64,000 nt of DNA from Diphasiastrum complanatum (Eukaryota; Streptophyta; Lycopodiopsida; Lycopodiales; Lycopodiaceae): positions 24,381,285 to 24,445,284 of the forward strand of contig CM055104.1 of assembly GCA_029204225.1 (NCBI GenBank). Direction: 5' to 3'. The notes under the pieces are model-generated. The model was not told the origin of the DNA. It did not search any database and saw only the letters and a list, made by a program, of their open reading frames with translations. Shown one piece after another: positions 10,570 to 25,800 of this stretch. Made by a program: the position numbers and the translations under genes. Within the stretch, counting starts at the first letter, position 1, and every line of letters starts with the position of its first letter.

Positions 10570-11640
10570 GATATAGTATTGGATTATTCTCCTTTCTACT
10601 AATCAAGTAATCGATTTTTAATCTTTATCCAAGTGTTTATCCAGTTTTGCGGATTCTCCCGTGTTTTACACAGTCTACAAAATTACAAATGTTTTTACAC
10701 GGTCTGTAAAAGTACACGGAACTTGACAACAATGTCGAAAATTTTCTGTCACTACAAAACCTGACATTGTCATCTTTTTGTTACAGTCAATTTTCTCTTA
10801 AAGTGACACTATCAAAAATTGCAAGTAAAAATACAGTGTCACATTTTTTGTATTTTTCGTCTATCAAATTTTTTTTAGTAAAAATGCAATGTCACGTTTT
10901 TTGTATTTTTTGCCTGTGGCAGTTTATGTTCGTTTCTGCAAAGTGTTGTATTTTTTGACTGATTCAATCCTGCAAAGGGTCGCATTTTTCACTTGTGAAA
11001 TTTACGTTCATTTCTGCAGAGTGACAATCACGTTCATTTATACAGACAGACTGTTTACAGCCATATGTCACCGCTTATCAGCAAGCAACTTTTGAGAAGA
11101 GCAAGATGAATGCCAGCAAAATCCAGCCAACCGGCAGTCGCATTTGACGACCTAATTGCTTAGTATAAATATTTGTTCATATTTCAATATCTAATTATCA
11201 GATCAGATCAAGTATTGAATAGTTAGCTCTCTCTCAAGCTTGCGAGTTTGAACATTCTTGAGCATTCTGGCTCAGTTCTTTAGAGTTGATTAGAGATTGC
11301 TATTGCACTTACTGCTTATCAGTAGCTGCGCATAATTCCGACTTTTATTTAGTCGTTCAAAAATAGCTTAGAGTACGTGGCTTCGATCCACAAACTTGTT
11401 GTACTCATTTACTTCTGTTTCGTTTTATACTGAATCAATACTATCTTTTATTGCATTCAAGTTTGTCTCAAAATGTATGCATTTCTGTAATTCTTTGCAG
11501 CAGATTATTTGTCTGATAATTCAATGCTTTAAATGTTTGGTTACGTAATCATTGTAGTACTAGTGATTTCAAACTTAGTTACTATAAGATCGAACGTGAT
11601 CTCAATCACTATTGTTTTGTTCAAAATTGATAGGCGTAGT
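10570..11640 (+). repeat. Probable 3' LTR and flank of copia C
   Basis: Follows the RNase H end of copia C. A TATA-like TTAGTATAAATATTTG near 11160 and absence of coding sense fit an LTR. I see no clear polypurine tract or TG...CA boundaries and no second copy to compare with. Short repeated phrases (GTGTCAC and TTTTTTGTATTTTT, 10830-10910) occur inside. Confidence 0.4.
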
Positions 11641-13910
11641 CATGCATGAAGAAAGAAGTACGCTTGTCGTTTGAACTATTTTTATTCGATTCTTTTAGAA
11701 CTATCTTCTACACACCTCTTTCCAACATGAAGAAGCTTTATGAATCCAAGTCTACATCTAGGGTTCTAGTCCTAAGAAGACAAACTTTTCTAGTTTGCAA
11801 AAGAAGGAAGAGAGTGCTCATGCTTTTGTTTTGAGGATTAAAGCATTAATGATGAGCTAGCATGTATTGGTGAGAGTTCTAAGGAGATAGAACTTGTTCA
11901 ATTTTTTCTTAATGGCTTATTGGATGATCATGATAATCTTGTTCAAAGTTTTGCAGTTCAAAAGACATTGCCAAGCATGGTGGATTTGCAAGAGATATTG
12001 GTGAATGAGGAGTTTAGGCTTTAATCAAGAGGAGGTGGATCTACATCTCAAGTTGATGGAGAGGAGGCTATGTTCATCAAAGGCATAGTCAAGGCAAAGG
12101 CAAAGGCAAAAGCAAGTGGTCAAAGAGTCAAGATCAAGGTGAGCCTTCATCTTTTGTTAAGAAGAAGAAAGATAGGTCTAATTTGAAGTGCATCTATTGT
12201 GAAATCAAAGGGCATTTTGCTATTGCTACAAGAAGAAGAGAGATCAAGGTGAGAAGCAAACCAACCTAACTATTGATGAAGATGGTGTTGATGAACAACT
12301 CTCAAATTATGCTTTTGTTATGTCATCTTACTTGTTGGCTAATGATGGAGACATTGATCCTTGGTGGATTGATAGTGGAGCTACATCACACATGACATAT
12401 CATGAGGAGTATTACTCATATTTAGTGGCATTTGAAGGTGACAAGAAGGTGATCTACATAGACAATGATGGTGCGTGTGCAATCAAAGGGATTGGCACAA
12501 TTCCTATTTCCCTTTCTACTAATAGGAATGTGAATTTGAGAGATGTTTGTTCATTTCTTCCATTACTAGGAACCTTCTTAGTGTGAGTCAATTGCTTGAT
12601 AAGAGATTCAAGGTGGAGTTTGTTGGTGGTGTTTGTTTGATCAAGAAAGAAGATGAATTGGTTGTAAAGGAAAAAAGACAAAGTAAATTGTTCAAACTTG
12701 ATGCTTGTGTTGTTGCTAACCAAGCTGGATGTATGGCAAAATAGGACATGTCAAATCAAGAGGTATGGCACAAGAGATTGGGGCATCTCAACTTCAAGTC
12801 ATTGGAGGTGATGGCAAAAAGGCAAGTTGTTTTTGGCCTTCCCAAATCTTTGTCAAGCATTAGTCATGTTTGTGAGCAATATGCACTTTCTAAATCACGT
12901 AGGTTACCTTACAAGATATCTACATCAAGATCAAGTAAGCCTTTCCATCTTGTGCATTCGGATATTCATGGTTTATCTACAATTGGCATTAGTGGTACTA
13001 GGATGTATGTTACATTCATTGATGATTTTAGTATATTTTGTTGGGTATATCTACTAAAGAGCAAAGATGAGGTGTTTGATGTCTTTGTCAAGTTCAAGAT
13101 TGCAAGGGAAGTTCAATTTTCCACAAAAATCAAGTGCTTGAGGAGTGACAATGGTGGAGAGTATATATCTACCAAGTTCAAGGCCTTTTGTGAAGAACAT
13201 GGGATCAAGAGGGAGTACACAAGCCCAAGGACACCACAACAAAATGGAGTGGCCGAGAGGAAGAATAGGACTTTATGTGAAGGTGCCAAAGCCCTGAGGT
13301 TAGGTGAAAATCTTCCTAAATCGTTTTGGGATCAATCTTTGTTGTGTGCTAATTTTCTATGCAATAGATGGCCAAGTGTGGTATTGGATGGAAAAACTCC
13401 TTTTGAAGTATTGTTTGGTAGGAGGCCAAGTGTCAAGTTTTTTAAAACTTTTGATTGTATTTGCTATATCAACATCACTCTTGATGATAGAACCAAGGAG
13501 GATCCATCTTCAAAGAAAGGTGTGTTTGTTGGCTATAGTGAGGTAAGCAAGGCTTATAAAATCTACATTCATTCAACCAAGAAAGTGGTCATTGGAAGAG
13601 ATGTCATTTTTTATGAAGGAAACTTTCCAAAAGTTTCTTCAAGTGGTGGTGTGGACATTGGATATAACATTCTTGATGTTGATGATGTGATTGATGGTAC
13701 TTTGGATGTTGATGGTGAAGGACCTTCTTCAATTCAAAAGCCAAGGAGGACATCAAGGCAAAGGCAACAACCCTTGAGGCTCACATATGGCGAAAAGGGT
13801 AAGCCAATTGTTGGTGATACAAGTTTTGCTTTACTAACCTCTTTTGATGAACCTACATGTGTAGATGAAGCAAGGAACAAAGAGGAGTGGATCCAAGCAA
13901 TGATGAAAGC
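11641..13910 (+). mobile_element. Ty1/copia element D, truncated at both ends
   Basis: Plus-strand copy of the A/R family, starting inside gag (KKLYESKSTSRVL near 11729) and ending in the linker before reverse transcriptase (EEWIQAMMKA, near 13908). Gag, knuckle, protease, pre-integrase and integrase follow the same order as copia R at 55.1-57.3 kb. No LTR or primer site is attached. Several frameshifts are present in gag. Confidence 0.85.
11726..12744 (+). pseudogene. Copia D gag, knuckle and protease (frameshifted)
   Basis: Gag text is split across three frames from 11726 to 12290. The knuckle at about 12187-12230 keeps CIYCEIKGHFA, but the last Cys is lost in a frameshift. The protease frame at 12320-12586 has WWIDSGATSHMTYH with the DSG catalytic motif, then IKGIGTIPISLSTNRNV. 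The frame shifts at about 12545 to SSITRNLLSVSQLLDKRFKV and runs to a stop at 12744. Confidence 0.75.
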
Positions 13911-16399
<2,489 letters not shown>

Positions 16400-16713
16400 C
16401 ATTTTATAGGCAGCAGCGTCTCCTCGTCTCCATCTTTTACACACAAACAAAAACAAAAACAATTATTTCGCGGTTGCTCTTCGTCCTAGGACACTTCACA
16501 CAGATCATAAAGGGAACGATTTCTCCCGGCAGATCCGTGTGCTACAGATAGCGCTTCCTCGGTATTGTTTTTCAGCCAGGGCTGCCGCTCGAAGATCCAT
16601 GGAAAATCAGTAATCTGCGTTCATAAAGTCAACTTGTGCGAGATTTTTCTTCTGTCAATATTTTGGTGAGATCAGTGACATACTATCGTGCATTGGATCG
16701 ATTTCAGAGACAT
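16400..16713 (+). promoter_or_regulatory. Probable promoter/5'UTR of the host gene
   Basis: A TATA-like ATTTTATAGG near 16402 is followed by CT-rich and CAA-rich DNA (ACAAACAAAAACAAAAACAA near 16443), typical of plant 5' untranslated regions. An upstream ATG at 16599 opens a 4-codon uORF (M-E-N-Q-stop, 16599-16613) before the main ATG at 16714. A TTTTTCAG at about 16567-16574 could be a 5'UTR splice acceptor. The transcription start is inferred only. Confidence 0.4.
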
Positions 16714-16804
16714 ATGGAGCGTTTTGCGAAATTTTTTTGGGAATTCAAATTTAAGACGAGCTATTTCTACTTTTTGGGGGTTTTGGCTGTGTTTGCTGCC
16801 CAGG
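16714..16804 (+). other. Host gene exon 1 (signal peptide)
   Basis: ATG at 16714; codes for [16 protein letters not shown], then the hydrophobic core and A-A-Q. It ends in phase 1 at donor GTATGT (16805). The split codon G|AT gives Asp when joined to exon 2. No upstream in-frame ATG exists between 16636 and 16714. Confidence 0.8.
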
Positions 16805-19800
16805 GTATGTTCAAATATCTATCTCGTTTTGCATAGTTTTTTCTCTTTTATCCATTGTTGACGTGCCTTTAAATCATGGTTACAAGGTTTTGAACTTTTT
16901 TGTACAGCCAAGCTTTGCTAGCATAGGATCCTCTTAGCCTTATCACTTTTAAATCTGTAGTAACTTCTGGACTTTAAGTTGAAGAAATAGTGTAACTTTG
17001 CGGCGGACCTTACCTACTAGACTACATCTTTTAATCAGTCTGCTTTATTTTGTTAATTGTTTTTGTCAATTGCGCTTTATGGATGACAAGTTGTATCGTG
17101 AAACGCTAGGGCTATTTTTATCTTGCGAAGTCTTGGGCAAATACCTATGTAAGACTGGGGAGCTGTGATAGGGAACACATTGCTTGCCTGCCGTCCTCCA
17201 TTATCGCTTGCTACTTCCTCCTTCCTCCTTCCTCCTTCCTCTTTTTACCCATCTTGCTTATGCTATCCTTTCCTCTTAAGATAACCTGTTACATTTCTCC
17301 TTCCATCTCCACCATCCCTTAATGCTTTCCTCTTTTCACCTTCGTCCATCAATAGGTTACTTTGCTCCCCCCTTTTTTTTCTTTTTTTTTAAGGGAAGCT
17401 CAATTTTGAGTGAGACATTCCGTAATCGACACACTCAAGGGTCAACATGACTTACTAATGTTTCCTGTCTAGATAAGGTTTTGTTCAGAAATAAATGATT
17501 CAAGATAAAATGCAGAAGCTAGATCCATGAAAACTGCTAGCTGGTATTGACATATCTTCTTCAGCCACTTCTGACGTGCTGTAATGTCTTGAAGAACATG
17601 CTAGAATGAATCATTTAGCACTCTTGTTATAATTTTATGGGAGGAACAACATTTGAACTTATTAAAGATTATTTTTTTTCAAGGAACCAATGGAGAAAAC
17701 TCAGCTGAATGGCACTATTTCCTGCTGCAACTAATTTTTTGCAGGGCCGCAATGACTTACATGATAATTCTGGCCAGTTTCACTAGATAGCACAATGTTT
17801 GTCATTTTACAAGGGACTTGGTTTTTTGAGCTTCTTCACTTGAAAGCCATTCAATTTTGATTTCCCATATGCCCAGGGAATGGAAATCATATGGACACCT
17901 TTGCCGGTTATGCCTAGTGTGTGGGTAGTTGGGCCGTTTTCATACTTGTTATTCAAGGTTTCTATGTTCCTTTTCCATGCATGTGCAAATGGGTTGCTGG
18001 CTTGGTGATTAGCCATGGGCCCGTCCATTAGCCACCAATCATAACTTGTCCTCATTTTGTCAATTCCAATGACTTGGATTTTAATTCATGAGTCAAGCTT
18101 CATGTTAATGAAAAGATCTTATTTGATATTTTCTCCATAGTAGTTGCCTACGAAATAACAAATATAAAGATTGGAGACTTGTTCATCACCCAACCACAAA
18201 TATCACATGGAATTGCTGTATCGAAGGCTCCTCCCTTTGAGTTGAATGTGGTGCAATTGAAAAGGGCGTTTAGCAGCCTTGTACGCAAGCTTATCATTAG
18301 AGCTCCTTAGAAAAAAAGGAGAATATGTACACCAATTCTTTACAATGATTTTCCTTCATAGAGTTGTCACCTCCAATCAGGTTTCTGCTTCGATTTCTTT
18401 CGTTGATAGGGGATACATGGATGTATGTTGTGCGTCATGCTACTTGAGTAGAATTTGACTTTGAGGTGCGTTAGATCAAGGGAACCACCAATTGAGTGGC
18501 AGATGCACTTAGTTGAATTAGTGAAGCAAACGAACTTACCTTCACCAAGATCAGCACAAATTTCTATCTTTCCTTGAGGGTCTTTGTTACAACTCCCTAG
18601 GATCATTGACTGCCTTGAAGGTTCCGCACACCCCATACCAGTGACGACGCACCGTAACCGCCCAACTGTAGGGTCACAACCGACCCACCCCCATGCCCTG
18701 GAGCAATCGACACAATCATCCCCGGTCAAGCCTCCTACGATAACTGGCGTCCCATACCACCAGCCATCGCACTTGGCTCTTTCTAGCACACATCTCTTGG
18801 CCTGGAGATACATTTTGGCTAAAGCACGTGCTCTCCATCCACCAACTCTCGGGTAGACTGAGTGAATGGAAAGAGGGAAACCCCACCACTATATAGGCAT
18901 AGCACAGTGAGTCCCATCAAGCACGGTCCTGCCGGTGACACGTGACCACCTAGGATGGTGACGCGTGGCACCTGGACGTGTCGATAACTCCAGTCTTGCG
19001 TCATGCCCCTTGCGAGGCCGTCACTGCGTACCGTTATGGTACATAACATTTCCCCCCCCATAAAAACTTCCTTCTATGGGAAAAAACCAGGGAATCTAAG
19101 TCTTAAATCATCCTCCTTCTCCCAGGTGTCCTCATCATTTGACTTACCTTTCCAACGAATCAGATGTTCAGAAATCAAACGATTTCTCAGCTGATGTCGT
19201 CGGGTGTCCATGATCCTTTCCTGTTCATGGGGTATAGAAGCAGTCAAATCCTCCAATAGAACTAGATCATCTGTAGGAATCAGGTCATCTTTCCCACCAA
19301 GTCGTTCCTTTAAACGACTAACATGGAATACATGATGAACCTTAGTTCCAACAGGGATTTCTAGTCTATAAGTAGCCCTACCAATCTTGTTAAGAACTTT
19401 GAAAGGACCGCTAAAACGTGGAGATAACTTCGGACATTTCCCCGTTCAAAGTGTCTTAGAGTCCTTCGGGATTCTAAGATACACCCAATCACCGATCTCA
19501 AACTCTCAAGGAGCGTGGCTTCGGTTAGCATAGAATTGGGCTCGATCCTTAGCCGATTTAATGCTTTCCCTAGCCACCTGCAACATTTCCTGCATATCGT
19601 GCAAGAAATTTGCTGCAGCTTGAACCTTGAGACCTTTGAGTCCAACGGAGATAGGGGAATGAGGCTGAAAGTCGTACAAGAGCATAAAAGGACTAAAACC
19701 AGTGGCGGAATGTTTCATACTATTGTATGCGAACTCAACCATTGGGAGATACGTTTCCCAATTTGATTGTCGCCTGGAAACATATGCACGAAGCATATCT

Positions 19801-22800
19801 TCCATCGACTGGTTGACCCGTTCGGTCTGACCATCGGTTTCCGGGTGATCCATAGATGATAGACTTAAAGTAGTTTCCAGTCTTTCAAAGACCGCCTGCC
19901 AGAACTTGCCAGTGAACTTGGAATCACGATCACTAACAATATCGTTCGGCAATCCATACAACCTGAACAACTTTTCAACGAAAAGTTGAGCAAGTTCAGA
20001 AGCTTTGACAATAGTTTTTGTTGGAATAAACTGTGCCATTTTGGTTAGCCTGTCAACTACTACCCAAATAGCATCGTGACCCTTCCCTGACTTAGGAAGT
20101 CCGACCACAAAATCCATGGAAATACTTTTCCATTTCTTGCTGGGAATTTCCAATGGATGCAACAGACCAGCTGCTTTGAGTCTTTGCGCTTTATTTACTT
20201 GGCATTGTTCACACTTTTGAACGTATGCCTCGACGTGACCTTTCATTTTTGGCCAATAAAATTCTCTCTTAACAAGGTCAAGCGTCCTCTGTATACTAGG
20301 GTGTCTCGCGCTTGGGCTATTGTGGCACTCGTGCAGGACTTGGGCCCTAATGTCCGTGATATCTGGCACACAGACTTTTCCTCTACGGAAAAGCAAACCA
20401 TTCCGAATGGAATAATCAACAAGTATCTTCTCTTCGTGAGATTTCTTGGAATCCTGCTTTCCAAGATTGTCTCTCATTAAAGAGCTTCCTGCTAGGACAT
20501 CTTGCCAAATATGACCGAAAAACTCATTGGTTCGACAAAGATCTCGCAGAGAAAGATACAACTCAGATCAGAACTCGACAAAGCATAACTGATTAACTTC
20601 TTTAATCTGGCTCAGAGCATCAGCGACACAATTCGACGTACCTCGACGGTACTTAATGTCGAATTCAAACCCTTGAATGAGTTCCGACCAGCGGGCCTTA
20701 TGACCCCTAAGGTCCGAGGCATCATAGATATATTTAAGAGATTCATGATCTGTCATAACCACGAATTTAGATCCGTACAAATAATGTCTCCAGATCTTTA
20801 ACACATGGATGACAACAAAAAGTTCCATCTCATAAGAAGAATATCTACTTTGAGCTGGGTCCAACTTCTTGCTCTTGAAAGCCACAGGTCTACCATCTTG
20901 GTAAAGGACTGCACCTACCGCATAGTCACCATCTATTTCCACTAGGAAAGATCCGCTAGGGTCCACTATGTGTAAAATAGGGGCTGTAGATACCAACATC
21001 TTCAAAGCTTCAAAGCTTTGATTAAGTTCATCAGTCCAAACTACAGGAGGGCTGATCTTCGAACGCCTTCCGGCCTTTTTCTTATTACCCTTTTTAGTTT
21101 TCCTTTTGGCTTTCTTCACACCCTTAAGAAGATTCGTTAGAGGCCATGAATTTAATGAATTTATGGAAAAATCCTGTGAAGCCTAGAAAAGATTTGACTT
21201 CCCTAATGGTTTTCAGGATAGGCCAATCACGAACTTTCTGGACCTTATCATAGTCGATCTCAAGACCTCGATTGGAAACGATATGTTCCAAATACTTGAG
21301 TCGAGTTTGAAAAAACTCACATTTAGACTCCTTAGCATAAAGCTTTGCCTGCTTTAGATTATCTATGACTGTACGCAAATGCGCTTCGTGCTCTTCAAGA
21401 GTCTTACTGTAGATTAGTATGTCATCTAAAAATTCCACGAGAAACTTCCCCAGATATGGATATCGTTCATCATCTGCTGGAAGGTTGCCGGGGCATTAGT
21501 TAGACCAAAGGGTAAAACTAAAAATTCGTAATGGCCACATCTAGTCGAAAACCAGTTTTGGAGATATCCCCCTCGTGAATTCTAATTTGATGGTACCCTG
21601 ACCTAAGGTCCAATTTGGTGAAATACTTAGCACCATTCAATCGGTCCATTAAGTCGTCCATCCGAGGCAAGGGATAGCGGTTCTTAATTGTCATTTTATT
21701 AAGCTTTTTGTAATCGACACAAAGACGAATACCACGTCTTTGTTGCCGGTTAGCAAAACAGGGCCCCCCAAGGGGATTTACTAGGCCGAATATGGCCTTT
21801 ACGCAACAACTCCTTAAGTTGACTAGCAACTTCATCTTCTTCCTTCGGGCTCATCCTGTAGGGAAAAAGCGATACAGGAGAGCTGTCAGGAAGGAGATCT
21901 ATGTGATGGTCTACACCCCATGAGGGGGGAAGACCCTCAGGCAACTGCTCAGGGAATATATCATTATATTCTTCCCTAAGTCTCTTAAAGATTTTGCCCT
22001 CAGGCGAAGATTCTAAATTATCATCAGTAAAAGACAATGCTTTGGGGAAAGGTGATACATCAACATTGACATTATGAGTACTAAAAGCATCTATGTACGA
22101 TTCATCTTTCAGATAACATAAATACGAAAATTACTCAGAATTCAAAATACATTGATTTGCTTCATGAGCAGTTACAAAAGGTAGATCCGGCTCATTGTCT
22201 TTAAGGCAAACCAATGAGTCATTATGCAAGAAAGAAATACAATGAGATACATAGTCTTTCTTTAAGGACTCATTTCTAGCAAAAAACCACTCTTTTCCTA
22301 GAATTACGTCCACCTTATCTAGATTCATGACATGAAAAGATAAACTATCTACATAGTCTTGAATCTTCAACGGCACGTGGGGGACAAAGTGGTCCCAGGC
22401 CTGCTGCTCCCCACCAGCTGCCATCCTAACGACATACTTGTGGTCACTTGGTGTGGTTGCCAGCTGCAGCTTCTGCACCAACTTAGCATTAATAAAATTA
22501 TGCGTAGAACCGTCGTAAAAAAGAATACTCACAGGTTGGCTGCCTACGAACCCACTCATACGAATGAGGTCGTGAGGTCCAAACACTGCAGTATTAAAAC
22601 AACAATTCATACAAACTGATTCATCTTTAAAAGATACATCAATGCAAGAATAGAAGAATTACTTGGTGCCTTAAAGGAGCGGCCACTTTTCTTCCGTCTC
22701 TTCGGGCAGTCCTTGGAAAGGTGCCCCTTCTCCATGCAGGAGAAACACAGCCCGTCCCTTTTGGCCTTGTCGAAGTCCGCTCTCTCCAACTGAGGGCGCT

Positions 22801-25800
22801 TCTTTTTCTTCCCCGAAGGAGAAGCTTCGCCGACCATGCGCTCCTTGCCCTTTTTGAATGAAGGACCGGCAGAGGATTTGTCTTTGGCTTCAGGCTTTGG
22901 TTGCTCTTTGCGGGTTATCGTGTGCGTATCATCGAAAATCCGAGCGAAACGCACAGCATCCTCTAGGGACTGTGGCTGATTACGGTGTACTTCCAATTGA
23001 TATTCCTTGGGCAAGCCCAAGATGAAATGCAGCTTAAGGAGTACTCCATCTATGCGGTTAAAAAACCGCAAAGCAGCCTCTTGGAAGTCTTATAGCTGTC
23101 TAAGGGCTTTGTCCCCATTTGCATTGTAGCAAATCGACGATAATATTCAAAATCATCTAGGACAGGCATAAAGGTAGCCTTAAAGGCTACCTGGAAGTCA
23201 TCCCATGTGGTTGGGACTGTAGCTCGGTCTTTAAGGTCCTGCCACCAAGAATACGCCTTATCGTGTAAAAACATGATAGCTGTTGAATACGCCTTACCGT
23301 GTAAAAACATGATAGCCGTCGAAATACGCGAGCTATCTGGTAGATCGTGCATGGAAAAATGTGACGTCCATCGGTCTAACCAGGCTAACACCACATCTTG
23401 GTGTCTGTCCTTCTTCTCTGAGGTAAAAAATTCCGGAGTAAACATCGGGTTTAGGAGAGCTTGTAGAGACTGGGACATAGCCCGAATCTCGGCTTCCGCC
23501 CGTTCATGCTTTGAACGCATGTCCACAATTTGTTGATGTAACAAATTTATGGCACGCGTCATGTTCTCCGAATTAGTCCCGACGGGACTTGGAGCTCTAG
23601 ACTCATCCATAGGGGTGTCCATGGAGAAAGGAGTAACTGGCAAAAAACTAGAGGGAAAACGGAGATCTACAGTGTAAAAACTGCAAAAAGGGAAAAACTA
23701 GAGCACATTGCTCAAGAAATAACCAACTTGAGAACAAGCAACTTGAGAGGAAAAAAAAAAACTCTATAACAACTTGGGAGAATGAGGGAAAGGAAGTGAA
23801 CGTACCTCCTTTACCCCCTCCCCAAAGCTCCTCTCCACCCTCATGCAAAAAGGACAAGTGGGGCCCAAGAAAGGCCCCATTTGTCCCTTCTAGACCTTTG
23901 TAGCCATGTGGGAGTACCTCATGGTGCCACATGGCCCATGGACCCCAAAGATTTAGTAAACCTACCTCAATCTACTCTCCCCCTTCCATCTCCTACGTAC
24001 CAGCACAGCCCCTCTCCTAGCTTAGGAGATCTGCAGGTACAGAGAGGGAGGAAGAAAAAGGTACGTCCAAGGAAGTACACCATGAAGATGAGGCTGGGTT
24101 TTAATCTTCCTAACTATATTAAGTTCATTTTCAAGAATCAAAGCTTACCAATTTTTTTATTTAACACCATCTCCCAACTTCCTGGGAAGCGCGACCCCCT
24201 ATCACATCAACTTTAATACATAAGAAGATGCGAAAAGGGAGGGAGGTACGATCACCTCCCAATACGCAGGGGTAAGGCAAGTCATAAAGACTGCCTGCGC
24301 GAGTCCCCTCCACGCGGATCAAAGGGAGCGCGCCTCCCAATCTCTTTCAAAGAGTTGAGTGAAAAAAAGAAAGGAGTAGATGTCAAATCAAAGGGAGATA
24401 CAGGTAAAAATATCATCCTCCGATCAGCTAACGCCGACTTGGAGGCCTTCAGATTGCGTGGATGATCGGATCACGCTGCTACTGCAGCCGCAGAGGCCTC
24501 CGTAAAAATTTATTATAAAAAAAAGATAAAGGGAAGGCTCTAAATCCCCCCCCCCCCTCCCCCCACTCCCCTGCGCGTTCTCAACAATCCGACAGTTCAG
24601 AAGGCCAACTGTAGAAACCCTGACTGTCCGTACAGTTTGCAGGCCTGTCTGTCAACGAGACTATCAACAAAGATCATAAAATTGATTTCAACCTGTGAAG
24701 GTTTCACAAAGGTAGGGGAGGTAAACACAAAAGTTTTACAAGGTTCCAAGGCTAACATAAGTTAGCTTAGAACTCTAAGCCATCTTTAAGTTTGTTCTTG
24801 CAAAAACCAAATCCAAAGACTTGCATAAGAACAAAACTCAATTAAATAGAAAGTTGGATAGTCAGTAGTCAAGTAGTTGGACAGCCAATAGTCAAGTAGT
24901 TGGAAAGCTAATAGTCAAGTAGTTGGATAGCCAATAGTCATGAAGTTAGATAGTCATCTTGGACTATATATATGTGTGCATTCCATTTGTATGAGACACT
25001 TCTGTAAGCAATACTGACTATTCTCCTTGGCTGTCCACGAGTTTCTACAAGAGGGTTTCTAGCCATCTCTCTCTTTCTTTTGAGAATGCTTTGTGTGATT
25101 GAATAGTTAAGATTCTGGATCCTTAGGCTTCTATTTCCTACAGCAATGCACACAGCAGTGTTTCTGTTGAATAGAAGTCCAACAAAAGCTGTGGAAGTCA
25201 AGACTCCAGATGAGGCATTTAGTGGCATCAAGCCCAAGGTGGGCGCTTTGCGAGTGTTTGGTTGTACGGCCTATGCCCATATTCCCAAGGATAACAGGAA
25301 GAAGCTGGATGCAAAATCAGCAAAGTGTATTTTCTTGGGATACAGTGAAGAAAGCAAAGCTTACCGACTTTACGATCTTACTAGCAAGAAGAGGATCATA
25401 AGTCGAGATGTGATCTTTGAAGAAGATCAAACGCCTCCTATAGAGGAACTTGAGATGGAGGATGGTACAAGTGAATTTGTTCCAATACTTGATGATCCAC
25501 ATCCATATATTGGGGAGCCTCAGGATGATCATATGAGTGATCAAGAGGAAGAATCCGAGGAGGCTAGGAAGCGGAAGGAAAGGGGCAAATTTGTTGATTC
25601 CTATTCACCGTCTTCATCACCAACTGCAAGGAAGAAGTTTCCCAAGTGGTATTGGCAAACTGTGCAGGATGGTTTGATATTGGATGAGGGAGAGAGCAGC
25701 AATCCAGGGGCTAGGAGGTCTCAAAGGCAAGCCCAGTAGCATGAACACCAGGAGACAAACTCTGCACTTATGACTACTATTTTGGATTCACAAGATCTGC

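Larger units (their letters stand above)
18380..23643 (-). mobile_element. Ty3/gypsy chromovirus F in host intron 1, minus strand
   Basis: Nearly complete internal region on the minus strand: gag (23643-22607), protease (22610-22131), reverse transcriptase (22037-21124), RNase H (21119-20568), integrase (20561-19506), chromodomain (19256-19074), polypurine tract and 3' LTR. Frames are broken at each boundary, so it is inactive. A 5' LTR and primer site are not found at 23650-24600, suggesting 5' truncation or strong divergence. It lies antisense to the host gene. Confidence 0.88.

Noticed and set aside
18367-18856. 148-codon (-) and 90-codon (+) frames that look like Cys-rich proteins
   Set aside because: They lie inside the gypsy F 3' LTR, which also contains a TATA box, and match no known protein fold I recognise.
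24853-24956. CRISPR-like array
   Set aside because: Units are directly adjacent without spacers, diverged, and sit upstream of an LTR TATA box in plant DNA.
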